Origin: Sporolactobacillus laevolacticus DSM 442
GTDB lineage: Bacteria; Bacillota; Bacilli; Bacillales; Sporolactobacillaceae
Direction of reading: 5' to 3'
Assembly: GCF_000497245.1 (NCBI RefSeq)
Contig: NZ_AWTC01000003.1
Span: forward strand, 180,657-230,340
DNA: 49,684 bases
The notes under the pieces are model-generated. The model was given only the letters and a program-made list of their open reading frames with translations. It did no database searches and had not been told where the DNA came from. The position numbers and the translations under genes were made by a program. Shown here in pieces: positions 19,381 to 28,388 of this stretch. Every line of letters begins with the position of its first letter. Within the stretch, counting starts at the first letter, position 1.

Positions 19381-19487
19381 TTGTTTTCAATATCCCCGAT
19401 TAGAACATCTTTTGAATAAACTTTGTCCTATTTCTTAATCAGCAGGAATATTGGCGAATGCTGTTGAACTAATAGTTATTAGGAAAC

Positions 19488-19665
19488 TTGGCTTTGCCAA
19501 ACCTTTTCACGGGCGAAGCCTTAGTTGCGACGGTCATGGATGACCTAGTGTCCAGCTTGCCACAGGACGTACTTCCTCAGAATGCGATGGTTTCTGCGTT
19601 GTGCACAGGACATGCATGAATTTAGCAGAAGCCCCTTCTTACCTTTTCCCGGACATTTCGAACAC
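19488..19665 (+). promoter_or_regulatory. GGA-hairpin element, copy B, in the coiA leader
   Basis: From left to right: hairpins TTGGC-TTT-GCCAA (19488-19500) and GGC-GAA-GCC (19512-19520); then TTGCGACGGTCATGGATGACCTAGTG-type sequence with stem GGTCA (19532-19536)/TGACC (19541-19545) and loop TGGA; then ACAGGAC (19562-19568) and GCACAGGACATGC (19603-19615), which shows TTAGC downstream as in copy A. Compared with 20-110, TTGCGACG, GGATG, CTAGTG, GCGTTG, ACAGGA and TTAGC are shared, while the first stem differs by paired changes. It ends about 25 nt before the coiA start. Confidence 0.5.
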
Positions 19666-19690
19666 TCTCTATAAGAAAGGCGGTGAACAC

Positions 19691-20902
19691 GTGCTTGTTG
19701 CATCAACTGCGGAAGCTGAAAGAATATCACTGATCGCTTCCGAATGGTCACAGCAAGATCTGGTGCAGCTTGACAGGCAATCCGGATTTTACTGCCCCGT
19801 TTGTCGTGCACCGGTCGTGCTGAAAACCGGAAAGAAACGGCGATGGCACTTCGCACATCAGCCCCACCATACCTGTCTGGTTGATAACGAGCCGGAAACG
19901 ATGACGCATTTATCCGGCAAAGAAGATTTATTTCGTTGGTGTGAACAAGCCGGTCGATCAGCCAAACTGGAACAATATCTCCGCCAGTTGCGCCAAAGGC
20001 CCGATATTTATTTACCGGGAATTGAGCCGGTGGCTATTGAATACCAGTGCAGTATGATTCCTGAGCATGTTTTTACAGCGCGCTCTAATGGTTATTTAAA
20101 TGGCGGAATTATCCCTATTTGGATAATTGGAGCCCATCGGTATCACAGACAGCGCTTTGCCATTCAATTATCTGGTTTTACCTCGCTAGCGATTCGACAA
20201 TCCAAAGTGTCAAAGGTCAGTCATCCATTTACCACATCGTACTATGTTTGTTTTTATGACCCCGCATCAAAAAATTTCTGTTATTCTGCTCATTTATCTC
20301 CAATTTCAAAAACTCGGTTTATTTCCCAGGAAAGCACGGTCAACCTTTTAAAACTCAAACCGTACCAATTGCTTACCCATTCTGTGCCATTTTCATCAAT
20401 GGAATTTAAGAATGCCTGGCTTGATATGAAAAGAAAACAGAGACTGTCACCACCGAATCGGCTGTCTCCTGAAGAATATGCATTGCGTGTTCAGGCCTAT
20501 CAGCTCAGAATAAATTTCTCATATGTTCCCGGTTATGTGGGTTTGCCGCATGAATCCGCGATTCATTTTCAGAATTCGCCTTATTTGTGGCAGATGTGGG
20601 TCATTCTGCTCATGGGCGTCATAGAAGCTGATCATTGCTTTACACCTGAGCGCATTATTCGGGAAACGGAAGCGAGAAGGATGGAGCGCGTGTTTTCCCT
20701 TCGCTGCCTTCCACTTTGCCCGGTGCTGCCGGCCAGCCATGTGATTAAAGATTATCTGGAGCAGCTACTATGCCTAAGAGTAGTGAAGAAAATAGGAAAC
20801 AGCTATCGAATGGAAGGCTTGGGCAAGATGAAGCAGTCATTGACCTCTTTATTTCAGGAAGATCGAGTGATCCTCGATCGTCTGGAAGCTGCGTGGATGT
20901 AA
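19691..20902 (+). CDS. coiA: competence protein CoiA
   Basis: 403 aa. A predicted nuclease-like protein needed for DNA uptake/recombination during competence. The N-terminus has the zinc-finger-like CPVC block followed by a HFAH motif (near residues 38-66), then HLSGKEDLF and a PD-(D/E)XK-like core ending in IEYQCS (near 130). I place the start at GTG 19691, behind AAAGGCGGTG; it begins VLVASTAEAE. The frame is open 90 nt further upstream, but that part coincides with the hairpin element and aligns poorly with CoiA. It is somewhat longer than B. subtilis CoiA. Precedes pepF as in Bacillus. Confidence 0.9.
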   Translation: MLVASTAEAERISLIASEWSQQDLVQLDRQSGFYCPVCRAPVVLKTGKKRRWHFAHQPHHTCLVDNEPETMTHLSGKEDLFRWCEQAGRSAKLEQYLRQLRQRPDIYLPGIEPVAIEYQCSMIPEHVFTARSNGYLNGGIIPIWIIGAHRYHRQRFAIQLSGFTSLAIRQSKVSKVSHPFTTSYYVCFYDPASKNFCYSAHLSPISKTRFISQESTVNLLKLKPYQLLTHSVPFSSMEFKNAWLDMKRKQRLSPPNRLSPEEYALRVQAYQLRINFSYVPGYVGLPHESAIHFQNSPYLWQMWVILLMGVIEADHCFTPERIIRETEARRMERVFSLRCLPLCPVLPASHVIKDYLEQLLCLRVVKKIGNSYRMEGLGKMKQSLTSLFQEDRVILDRLEAAWM

Positions 20903-20927
20903 AGTCTACTGATGAATAGGCTAAATT

Positions 20928-20956
20928 TTGCGTAAACAGAGAAAAAGAAGTACGAT
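20928..20956 (+). promoter_or_regulatory. weak pepF promoter candidate
   Basis: TTGCGT, 17-nt spacer, TACGAT. Weak matches; read-through from coiA is equally possible. Confidence 0.3.
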
Positions 20957-21003
20957 AATGTTGATACATTTTTTGGAAAAGCAATGACATTGGAGGTGCC
21001 GCA

Positions 21004-22818
21004 ATGGCTGGTGAAAAGACAACTGCGCTCCCGAAAAGAGAGGATATTCCAGTTGAAGAAACATGGAATCTTGAAGCAATTTATCCGAGTGTGGAAGCAT
21101 GGGAAAGCGCATTTCAAAAAGTAAAGGATCTGATCGCGGAAGCCGAGCAGTTTAAGGGGAAAATCGGGGAGTCAGCCGATACCTTGTATGCTCTGCTTCA
21201 AAAGCAGGACGAGATAACAGAATTGTTGTACAAAGTCTATGTCTATGCACACATGAAGAATGATGAAAACACAGCTGACGCGACATTCCAGGCGCTTCAC
21301 GATCGAGCAGGAAATCTTGCCGCAGTAGCCGGCAGCAAGCTTGCATTTGTTGTTCCGGAGATTCTGGCGATTGATCCGCAAACATTGAAAGGTTTTTTGG
21401 AAAGCAACAAAGATTTACAGCTCTACCGACGTGCACTTGATGAAATTACCAGAACTCGTCCACATGTGCTGGATAGCGAAAAAGAAGCGCTTCTTGCTGC
21501 AGCCGGAGAAGTAACCGATGCATCATCCACCACTTTCGGGATGTTGAATAATGCCGATCTGAAGTTTCCGACAATCAAAGGTGAAGACGGAAATGATATC
21601 GAAATTACACATGGACGTTACGGTACGCTCATGGAAAGTGAAAATCGGCAGGTACGTAAGGATACGTTTGAAGGAATCTACAAAACGTATGGCGCGTTCA
21701 AGAACACCTTGGCTTCAACGCTAAGCGGGCAGATCAAACGGGATACATTCTATGCGCAGGCGCGCCATTACAAATCGGCAAGAGAAGCCGCGCTGTTCAG
21801 CAACGACATTCCTGAAGCAGTCTACGACAATCTGATTAAAACGATCCATGACAACCTGCCACTTATGTACCGTTATGTGGCAATGCGTAAAAAGGCGCTT
21901 GGGGTCGATGAACTGCACATGTATGATCTCTATGCGCCGCTTGTGCCAAACGCGAAGATTGAGGTCACCTATAATGAAGCCAAGGAGATTGTGCTTAAAG
22001 CGCTCGCTCCACTTGGAGAAGACTACTTGAATGTGATCAAAGACGGCTTTGAAAAACGCTGGATTGATGTTCGCGAGACGCAGAATAAACGAAGCGGTGC
22101 TTATTCAGGCGGTAGCTACGGTACAATGCCATACGTACTCCTGAACTGGCAGGATAATGTCAACGGCGTGTTCACGCTCGCGCATGAGTTAGGCCACTCG
22201 ATGCACAGCTACTATTCACGTACTTGCCAGCCTTATCCGTATTCGGATTACTCGATTTTTGTTGCTGAAGTGGCATCGACTTGTAATGAAGCGCTGCTGA
22301 ATCACTACTTGCTTGAGAATACGGATGATAAGAAAAAGAAACTTTATTTGCTAAACAATCAATTGGAAGGCTTTAAAGGAACAATCTTCAGGCAGACAAT
22401 GTTTGCTGAGTTCGAACATATTATTCATGAAAAAGCACGTGCCGGAGAAGCGCTGACGGCCGATCTTCTGACAAAGACCTATTATGATCTGAATAAAACA
22501 TACTTTGGACCGGACATTGTTGTTGATGAAGAGATTGGTCTGGAGTGGGCACGAATTCCACATTTCTACTACAATTATTATGTTTATCAATATGCGACCG
22601 GATATAGTGCCGCTTCGGCTCTGTCTTCGCAGATCTTGCAGGAAGGTGCACCGGCAGTTGAGCGCTATAAAAACTACCTGAAATCGGGTAGCTCAGATTC
22701 CCCGATTGAAGTACTCAAAAAAGCAGGTGTTGATATGGCAGATCCTAAGCCTGTCCAACAAGCGATGGACGTTTTCGGCAAAGTTCTGGACGAAACGGAA
22801 AAACTGCTGTTCAGCTGA
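21004..22818 (+). CDS. pepF: oligoendopeptidase F (M3B)
   Basis: 604-aa cytosolic zinc metallopeptidase that degrades oligopeptides. The zinc site HELGH is at 394-398, with the second glutamate in the following VAEVASTCNEAL segment. Length and domain order are typical. TTGGAGGTG precedes the ATG. It pairs functionally with the Opp importer and with the second M3 enzyme at 30.1 kb. Confidence 0.95.
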   Translation: MAGEKTTALPKREDIPVEETWNLEAIYPSVEAWESAFQKVKDLIAEAEQFKGKIGESADTLYALLQKQDEITELLYKVYVYAHMKNDENTADATFQALHDRAGNLAAVAGSKLAFVVPEILAIDPQTLKGFLESNKDLQLYRRALDEITRTRPHVLDSEKEALLAAAGEVTDASSTTFGMLNNADLKFPTIKGEDGNDIEITHGRYGTLMESENRQVRKDTFEGIYKTYGAFKNTLASTLSGQIKRDTFYAQARHYKSAREAALFSNDIPEAVYDNLIKTIHDNLPLMYRYVAMRKKALGVDELHMYDLYAPLVPNAKIEVTYNEAKEIVLKALAPLGEDYLNVIKDGFEKRWIDVRETQNKRSGAYSGGSYGTMPYVLLNWQDNVNGVFTLAHELGHSMHSYYSRTCQPYPYSDYSIFVAEVASTCNEALLNHYLLENTDDKKKKLYLLNNQLEGFKGTIFRQTMFAEFEHIIHEKARAGEALTADLLTKTYYDLNKTYFGPDIVVDEEIGLEWARIPHFYYNYYVYQYATGYSAASALSSQILQEGAPAVERYKNYLKSGSSDSPIEVLKKAGVDMADPKPVQQAMDVFGKVLDETEKLLFS

Positions 22819-22840
22819 AAAACATAATAGAGTCTGTTCG

Positions 22841-22873
22841 AAAAGGACTGGAGCCAAGGCTTCAGTCCTTTTC
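22841..22873 (+). terminator. pepF terminator
   Basis: AAAAGGACTGGAGC / GCTTCAGTCCTTTT stem with a T-tail. Confidence 0.85.
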
Positions 22874-22886
22874 GGCATTCGCTGAT

Positions 22887-23057
22887 TTATTCTCTGTTAC
22901 GCCGGTGCCAGGTTAGAAAGCGTACCATGAGAAAAATAATTAAAAAGAGCAGCGCTCCTGAGAGCAGCAGCGACTCAAGGTGAAGCAGGCCGAGCAGAAA
23001 GTGATAAAAACAAAACACGATCAAGGCGGCCAGGAGACAAAAAATCACCGATTTCAT
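22887..23057 (-). CDS. 56-aa membrane peptide, YizD position
   Basis: Translation of the minus strand gives 56 aa: MKSVIFCLLAALIVF, then YHFLLGLLHLESLLLSG, a second hydrophobic segment, and a basic end TWHRRNRE. GGAGG lies 10 nt before the ATG, a strong sign that it is real. Its place just after pepF matches the small gene yizD of B. subtilis, also about 56 codons, but I cannot compare sequences here. It resembles the peptide at 16110-16280 in size and topology. Confidence 0.6.
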   Translation of the reverse strand: MKSVIFCLLAALIVFCFYHFLLGLLHLESLLLSGALLFLIIFLMVRFLTWHRRNRE

Positions 23058-23185
23058 GGATGCTCAACCTCCACTGTTCCTCTTATGACAAGCCTATGAC
23101 TAAGTAAGAATAAAAATGCACGGTGCACTGATAAACGAATAAACAGCAAGCAGATTGAGGGAAGATACTTAGATACACGGAACGA

Positions 23186-23551
23186 CTACGGTTTGAGATA
23201 GGCTTTCATACGCTCATGAATCCAGTCCATGGCTATACTTTTCTGATAGACCAATTCAAATAGTCGACCGCGAATATACACTTCATAGCTGAACCAATCG
23301 CGCTTCGTCATTCTGATGTGGCCCGCAAAGAGCTCCTGTCTGTTTTCCCGTTGATCCTGTATCACTTGATGGATCACATCATCGAGCGTTTCCAAATAGA
23401 GTACCTTGAATTTTGTGTTTGTAATTGCGATGACTTTGCGATCACGTTCAAGTGCCATTCGGATGAGTGGAAGCAATGCATACTCCGTAGCAATCCTTGC
23501 TTCATCCGATGTCATCTCAGAGACAGGAAGATAAAAGTTATGATCACTCAT
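23186..23551 (-). CDS. unknown 121-aa partner of the Y-family polymerase
   Basis: Soluble 121-aa protein, not recognised. It has an N-terminal helix region, a KVIAITNTKFKVLYLET strand-like segment, then RMTKRDWFSYEVYIRGRLF and a charged helix. Its start overlaps the polymerase stop by 4 nt (ATGA), and GGAGG lies inside the polymerase end, so the two are translationally coupled and probably share LexA control. In Bacillus, YolD/YqjX-type proteins sit beside such polymerases, but I do not see clear YolD motifs. Confidence 0.7.
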   Translation of the reverse strand: MSDHNFYLPVSEMTSDEARIATEYALLPLIRMALERDRKVIAITNTKFKVLYLETLDDVIHQVIQDQRENRQELFAGHIRMTKRDWFSYEVYIRGRLFELVYQKSIAMDWIHERMKAYLKP

Positions 23552-24777
23552 TTGAAATGTCCTCCAATTTTACCGGCGCGTGCCCGAAGCTGGCTGGACG
23601 GCATGAGCGAGGGACCTCGAAAAATGGCCGTTTTCCCATATTTTCGATAGATCGTATCCACTGCGCTGCTTAATCTCGCTTTTTCTTCACGTCGTGCGAA
23701 AAGGTCGAGTTGGTAACTGTCTGAGTCCAGCTGCAGATCGCTAAGCGTGACAGCAGCAGCCCGTACGGGAAGGCCGTCCCAGCTTTCCGAGAACAGCTGG
23801 TTGGCGGCACGGTAAATATCCATTCCGAAATTTGTGGCGAACGGCAGCTTGATTTGACGGTGGAATCCTACATGGCGCTCAAACGTTCCGGAAATACCGA
23901 CAGAGACGACATATCCCGTATAATGTTTGGCGCGAGCCCGATAGGCGACTTCTTCGCTCAGTTCGAGAAGAATGACCCGTATATCCTTTATTTCCGGATA
24001 ATCATAGGGCAAGGTCATATGGTGTCCGATCGCTTTTTGTTCGCTGAATGTCCCAGGAGAGACAGGTGAGCTGTCCAGGCCATGAGCGGTTCGCCACAGC
24101 AGCTCCCCGTTCACACCCCACCGCTTACGCAGCAAAGTAACCGGATAATGGGCAAGATGTCCAATCTTGCGAATGCCCATGCCGATGAAATGCTGTTCCA
24201 TCCGGTGTCCGACGCCAAGTAATTCACGAATCGGCAATGGCCAAAGATATTTTTCTATATTTTTAGCGTTCAATTCGAAAATCCCCGTCTTATTCTTTTT
24301 ACCAAAATGATCACAGGCCATCTTAGCCAGCACTTTATTTGGACCGATCCCAATACGCGTATATACACCGAAACGCTCCTGCATACACCGCTGAATCTTC
24401 TGTGCAATTGTATGAGGAGAACCGAATATGTGGAGGCTGTCCGTTACATCAATAAACTGCTCGTCAACGGAATATGGTTCGACTAGGTCGGTAAATTGTC
24501 CGAGAAATTGTGTCACTGCCGTTGAAACATCAATATAGTGCTGCATACGCGGCAATCGGATAACCGCTTGTGGGCATTTGAGCAGCGCTTGACCGAGCGG
24601 TTCAGCTGTGAGGACACCGAATTGCTTGGCGACTGAGCAGGCAGCCAGAACAATGCCGCTTCGCTGTTTCGGATCGCCGGCAACAATCAGGGGCTTGTTT
24701 CTAAATTCCGGGAAATCCGCCTTTTCAACAGAAGCATAGAAGGTCTGCATATCAATTAGGAAAATGACTCGATTCAT
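23548..24777 (-). CDS. Y-family DNA polymerase (UvrX/PolY2-like)
   Basis: 409-aa ImpB/MucB/SamB-family translesion polymerase. Catalytic acidic motifs are visible: IDMQTFYASVE near residue 8 and YSVDEQFIDVT near 100, followed by a helix-hairpin-helix region (LGVGHRM). It is closer to B. subtilis YqjW/UvrX than to DinB in length and motifs. The ATG at 24777 follows GAGGTG. Two LexA-like boxes upstream point to SOS induction. Confidence 0.9.
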   Translation of the reverse strand: MNRVIFLIDMQTFYASVEKADFPEFRNKPLIVAGDPKQRSGIVLAACSVAKQFGVLTAEPLGQALLKCPQAVIRLPRMQHYIDVSTAVTQFLGQFTDLVEPYSVDEQFIDVTDSLHIFGSPHTIAQKIQRCMQERFGVYTRIGIGPNKVLAKMACDHFGKKNKTGIFELNAKNIEKYLWPLPIRELLGVGHRMEQHFIGMGIRKIGHLAHYPVTLLRKRWGVNGELLWRTAHGLDSSPVSPGTFSEQKAIGHHMTLPYDYPEIKDIRVILLELSEEVAYRARAKHYTGYVVSVGISGTFERHVGFHRQIKLPFATNFGMDIYRAANQLFSESWDGLPVRAAAVTLSDLQLDSDSYQLDLFARREEKARLSSAVDTIYRKYGKTAIFRGPSLMPSSQLRARAGKIGGHFK

Positions 24778-24810
24778 TTTCAGACACCTCAAACTATTGA
24801 ATATGGATTT

Positions 24811-24862
24811 ATTATACACGAATGAATGTTCTTTTAGTACTGGAAATAAAAACATACGTTCG
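24811..24862 (-). promoter_or_regulatory. two LexA (SOS) boxes and -10 of the polymerase operon
   Basis: On the minus strand CGAACGTATGTTTT (24849-24862) matches the Bacillus SOS consensus CGAACRNRYGTTYC at 13 of 14 positions. AGAACATTCATTCG (24819-24832) is a second, weaker box. TATAAT (24811-24816) serves as the -10, with the proximal box lying in the promoter spacer. This is a classic repression geometry. Confidence 0.75.
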
Positions 24863-24928
24863 ATATAATGATTTATGAAAAGGAATCAAGGGGCATAAAT
24901 CGGGAAGGGACGACGAAAAAATAAATAA

Positions 24929-24961
24929 GAAAACACCTTGCTTAAGAAGAAGCAAGGTGTT
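24929..24961 (-). terminator. spxH terminator
   Basis: AACACCTTGCTT/AAGCAAGGTGTT stem; on the minus strand it is followed by TTTTCTTATTTATTTTTT. Confidence 0.8.
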
Positions 24962-25040
24962 AATGGATATTTTCAGCGAAACGGTTTGGAGATCCGTAGC
25001 TCAATCTGATTGGAATCAGTCGGCGTTACCCGGCTGCGCG

Positions 25041-25946
25041 TCATTTAACAGCATCCGTATATTTCCAGTACTCACCGCTCTTTAGAACAACCGGTTCGAT
25101 GATTTGCTGCAGCTGCAATTTGCGCAGTTCTTTCAGCGCTTCTTCTTCAGTCAAATCATAGATCACAGCAACTTCCTGAGTGGTCAGAAAGAATTGCTGC
25201 CGGAAATAATCTGTTAAGGCGATGGTAGGGGCCGGGACAGGCTTTTCGCCTAATAATTCCGTCAAGATCTGTACATAGACCGAATACGGATAATGCCCGT
25301 TCACTTTAACAGCCTCCGAGTCGTTGCATGGTGTTGAAAAAACGAGGGTAGGCAACTCAGTGATTGAGAGCTCATTCGCCAATTTACGGTCGCACTGAAA
25401 AGCTTTGATCGGCCGGCAAGAGTGATAATCATTTGAAAACTCTTCTTCGTCAAGTCCTGCAAGTCGCGCGACTTCAAGAAGTTCTTCAAATTTATTCAGT
25501 CCCTGCTTTCTGAGAAAAATCTGTTCACGCACTCTTCTGAGAAAGATCTGGCCGGCGGCACCTCCTTGAAATTCAGCGGCCTTGATTGCATAGGCAATCG
25601 AATAGGGAGAAGGAGGATTTTCAAACCAGACGTCACTGTCGCAGCACATACCAGTAAGACGGGCATATTTGTCCCACTCCTCGGCAATCTTTTTAGCCCG
25701 GTAAAACTGGCAGCGATTCGCAGTGTCATGATTTGTAGTCAGTAAAATGCGAAATGTAAAATATTCATGGTATTGAAAAATGAATTTTTTAATTAAGGGT
25801 TCAAAACCCCAGCATTCAGGACAAAGTGGGTCAATGAAGGTCAAAATCTCGACTCGCTGAAATGAACGTTTCTTGAGACTTCTTATTGTACACGACTCAT
25901 TTCCTAATGTTCCCTCGCATGTCGATCCTGCTTCAAAGCGTGTCAT
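25041..25946 (-). CDS. spxH: Spx adaptor for ClpXP (YjbH family)
   Basis: 301 aa with a DsbA/thioredoxin-like fold. SpxH binds Spx and hands it to ClpXP; loss of function under oxidative stress stabilises Spx. The hallmark CPECW (C42, C45) is present, preceded by FIDPL. The N-terminal extension differs from my memory of B. subtilis YjbH: instead of a His-rich metal-binding stretch it has C10 and C19. The C-terminal part resembles a small winged-helix-like region (TTQEVAVIYDLTEEEAL). GAGGTGGG precedes the ATG. Its target gene spx is 8 kb away. Confidence 0.9.
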   Translation of the reverse strand: MTRFEAGSTCEGTLGNESCTIRSLKKRSFQRVEILTFIDPLCPECWGFEPLIKKFIFQYHEYFTFRILLTTNHDTANRCQFYRAKKIAEEWDKYARLTGMCCDSDVWFENPPSPYSIAYAIKAAEFQGGAAGQIFLRRVREQIFLRKQGLNKFEELLEVARLAGLDEEEFSNDYHSCRPIKAFQCDRKLANELSITELPTLVFSTPCNDSEAVKVNGHYPYSVYVQILTELLGEKPVPAPTIALTDYFRQQFFLTTQEVAVIYDLTEEEALKELRKLQLQQIIEPVVLKSGEYWKYTDAVK

Positions 25947-26477
25947 GGGAACCCACCTCTAGAAGAAATTTTAAATACAGCGGCATCAAAAATGGCGCCT
26001 GATTCAGATAGGCTTTGCCGATATCCGGATTTGTCCATCTCATCATATCTTTATCCATTATTGATAAAGTCAACCTGCCTTTATTATATTCTTGTCAGTT
26101 CCAATAATTGAAACGGCGATACGTTCCTCCATGGGCGCATCGTCCTGAAACTTTCTATATTGTAACAAGTTCACATCAAAATGGGCAACTAATCAGTACT
26201 CACGAAGGTTTTTTCGCATAGTGCGAAGAATATGACAATTCATTTAGTTAGATAAATAAAACTGTTGGGAAAATGTTACCAGAGGTTGATTGTAATTGTT
26301 AAGGTGCTATAATTTGAGACCCAGGGAGATAAGAATATTAAAAACCGACTTCGCCTAGTACTTAAAACAGGCGTGGGCTGTTTACAATGGCCATTAATAA
26401 CTTAGCCTTCTTGTATTAATCTTCTTATACTTTCTTACAAACACAAAAACAATACGGACGAGTAAAGGAAGACCGAT
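25947..26477. promoter_or_regulatory. divergent region spxH / yitT-like gene
   Basis: No gene in 530 nt. For the YitT gene: TTGATT (26286-26291), 16-nt spacer, TATAAT (26308-26313), then a leader of about 160 nt with CGCCT/AGGCG (26354-26375). For spxH on the minus strand: TTGACT (26068-26073), 17-nt spacer, AGATAT (26045-26050), moderate. The rest shows nothing I can name. Confidence 0.5.
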
Positions 26478-27458
26478 ATGCCAAATTCTTCTGCGATTAG
26501 CGAACTTATTAAAAAGTCATGTATTTCGATTTGTGCTGCCTTTTTGTGCGCACTGAGTATGAATCTGTTCCTTGTTCCCGCTCATGTCTACGCGGCGGGG
26601 ATTAATGGGGCAGCTCAGCTGCTTTCTGATATCCTGCTTGACAGTGTTCATCTTCATCTTTCGATCGGTCTGCTCATTCTTATTCTGAACTTGCCGATTG
26701 CCGCGTTGGGCTGGTTTAAGGTTGGCAAGAGTTTCACCTTATTCAGTTTCATCACGGTTTTGCTCACCTCACTATGCCTAACTCTGATTCCGGTGCATCC
26801 TTTATCTTCAGATATTCTTTTGAACTCAATCTTTGGCGGGATGATTTCTGCAGTTGGTGTAGGAATTGCGTTGAAATATGGCATTTCGACAGGCGGATTA
26901 GATATCATCGCTATTTTTCTGACGCGACGCAACCGCAATGCGTCTTCAGGAAAATATTTTCTTATCCTGAATGGTATTATTATTGTGATTGCCGGTGCTG
27001 TTTATGAATGGCAGTATGCGCTCTACACCTTAATTTCACGATTCGTCAACAGTTATGTGATTGACATGATCCATACAAAATATCAAAAGCTGACGGTCAT
27101 GACGGTTACCGATCAGGCGGAGCGATTAACCGAAGCCATTCAGGATCAATTTGATCGCGGCATGACCATCATTCCTTCGTACGGAGGATTTACGGGGACG
27201 AAGAAAAGCACAATGATGATGGTGATCAGCCATTATGAGCTGTACAAAATGGAGCGCTTGATTAAAACGATTGATCCTAATGCATTTACGAACATTTTGG
27301 AAACCAATAAAATTATCGGTACTTTCCATACCGAAGAGCAGCAGATGGCTGTTCAAGCAATGAAGCATGGGGAACATTCAGGGAAAATGGAACAGACACT
27401 TGGAACACAGGATTATGAACGTTTCCAGAAGTTGTTTGATGTATCTACCGTAAAATAA
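26478..27458 (+). CDS. YitT-family membrane protein
   Basis: 326 aa. Five to six membrane segments in the N-terminal half (residues about 12-170, with the family pattern GINGAAQLLS and YGISTGGLDIIA). A cytosolic DUF2179 domain (about 215-290) follows, with TIIPSYGGFTGTKKSTMMMVI. Function of the family is uncertain. A roughly 30-residue tail after the DUF2179 domain makes it longer than most relatives. GGAAG precedes the ATG; it ends at a strong bidirectional terminator. Confidence 0.85.
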   Translation: MPNSSAISELIKKSCISICAAFLCALSMNLFLVPAHVYAAGINGAAQLLSDILLDSVHLHLSIGLLILILNLPIAALGWFKVGKSFTLFSFITVLLTSLCLTLIPVHPLSSDILLNSIFGGMISAVGVGIALKYGISTGGLDIIAIFLTRRNRNASSGKYFLILNGIIIVIAGAVYEWQYALYTLISRFVNSYVIDMIHTKYQKLTVMTVTDQAERLTEAIQDQFDRGMTIIPSYGGFTGTKKSTMMMVISHYELYKMERLIKTIDPNAFTNILETNKIIGTFHTEEQQMAVQAMKHGEHSGKMEQTLGTQDYERFQKLFDVSTVK

Positions 27459-27470
27459 TTGAAAAGAAAA

Positions 27471-27510
27471 ATAAGGAACACCTGATTTGTCAGGTGTTCC
27501 TTATTTTTTT
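27471..27510. terminator. bidirectional terminator YitT gene / LysR gene
   Basis: AATAAGGAACACCTGA-TTTG-TCAGGTGTTCCTTATT is a perfect long stem with A/T tracts on both sides. Confidence 0.93.
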
Positions 27511-28388
27511 AACTCTCTGTAATGGATAAAGACAAAGCGTTTGAAATGAGCGGCGGCCGGTGACAGTGCACGGTCCTCGTACCAGGAAAGGCCAATCTGC
27601 CGTGAACAGCTCGGCCATCGCACATGCAGCTTGGCGACTTTGCTGTCATCGATATCTTTCTGATCAGGAAGCAGTGCAACGCCGAGCCCCGCCGCAACTA
27701 AACCTGCAAGCGTTGTTACTTCTTCACCTTCAAAGGTGACGTTAGGTGTGAAATTCGCTTTTCTGCAAAGGTTATCGGCAATCTTGCGCAGCTCGTAGCC
27801 TTCTTTCATCGCAATCATCGGTTCCGACTGGATTTCGTCCAATGTGATTGATTCACGGCCGGCAAGCGGATGAGTAGCGGGAAGCATCAGAAACAGCTCT
27901 TCGTCCCATAACTTTTCCCATTGAATGTGCGGGTCGTCAAATGCGTGATGAACGAGGCACAGATCAATTTCGCCAGTTTGAAGCTGTTTGAGCAGCGACA
28001 AATTGTTGTTCTGGTAGAGCTTGATTTTGATATTGGCGTGCTCTTTTTGAAATGCACGGAGAATATCGGGAATCATGTTCACTCCGAGTGTGTGCAGAAA
28101 GCCAAGCGAAACTTCACCGTATTCCGGATCAAGCAGGGAATGGATTTCCTTTTTGGTATCATCAACTTCCTTAAGAATCCGGTTCACGTGTTTTAAGAAT
28201 ACCTTGCCATACTGATTTAGAATAATGCTTCTGCCTTGTCTTTCGAAAAGAGAAATTCCGAGTTCCTCTTCAAGGCGGGCGATCGACCTGCTGAGCGCGG
28301 GCTGTGAGATGGACAAGGCCTCTGCGGCCTGCGTCATATGCTGCAGCTGGGCGACCTTCTGGAAGTACTCAATCTGCTGCCACTCCAT
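27501..28388 (-). CDS. LysR-type transcriptional regulator
   Basis: 295 aa. N-terminal winged helix-turn-helix (about residues 1-60, MTQAAEALSISQPALSRSI) and a C-terminal substrate-binding domain with GVALLPDQ near residue 225. The ATG at 28388 follows TAGGAG; an in-frame GTG overlaps that site. It is divergent from an MFS transporter gene, the usual arrangement in which the regulator controls transporter expression. Effector unknown. Confidence 0.9.
   Translation of the reverse strand: MEWQQIEYFQKVAQLQHMTQAAEALSISQPALSRSIARLEEELGISLFERQGRSIILNQYGKVFLKHVNRILKEVDDTKKEIHSLLDPEYGEVSLGFLHTLGVNMIPDILRAFQKEHANIKIKLYQNNNLSLLKQLQTGEIDLCLVHHAFDDPHIQWEKLWDEELFLMLPATHPLAGRESITLDEIQSEPMIAMKEGYELRKIADNLCRKANFTPNVTFEGEEVTTLAGLVAAGLGVALLPDQKDIDDSKVAKLHVRWPSCSRQIGLSWYEDRALSPAAAHFKRFVFIHYRELKK

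Noticed and set aside
19601-19690. 30-residue N-terminal extension of CoiA
   Set aside because: Coincides with the GGA-hairpin element, and CoiA similarity begins at the GTG.
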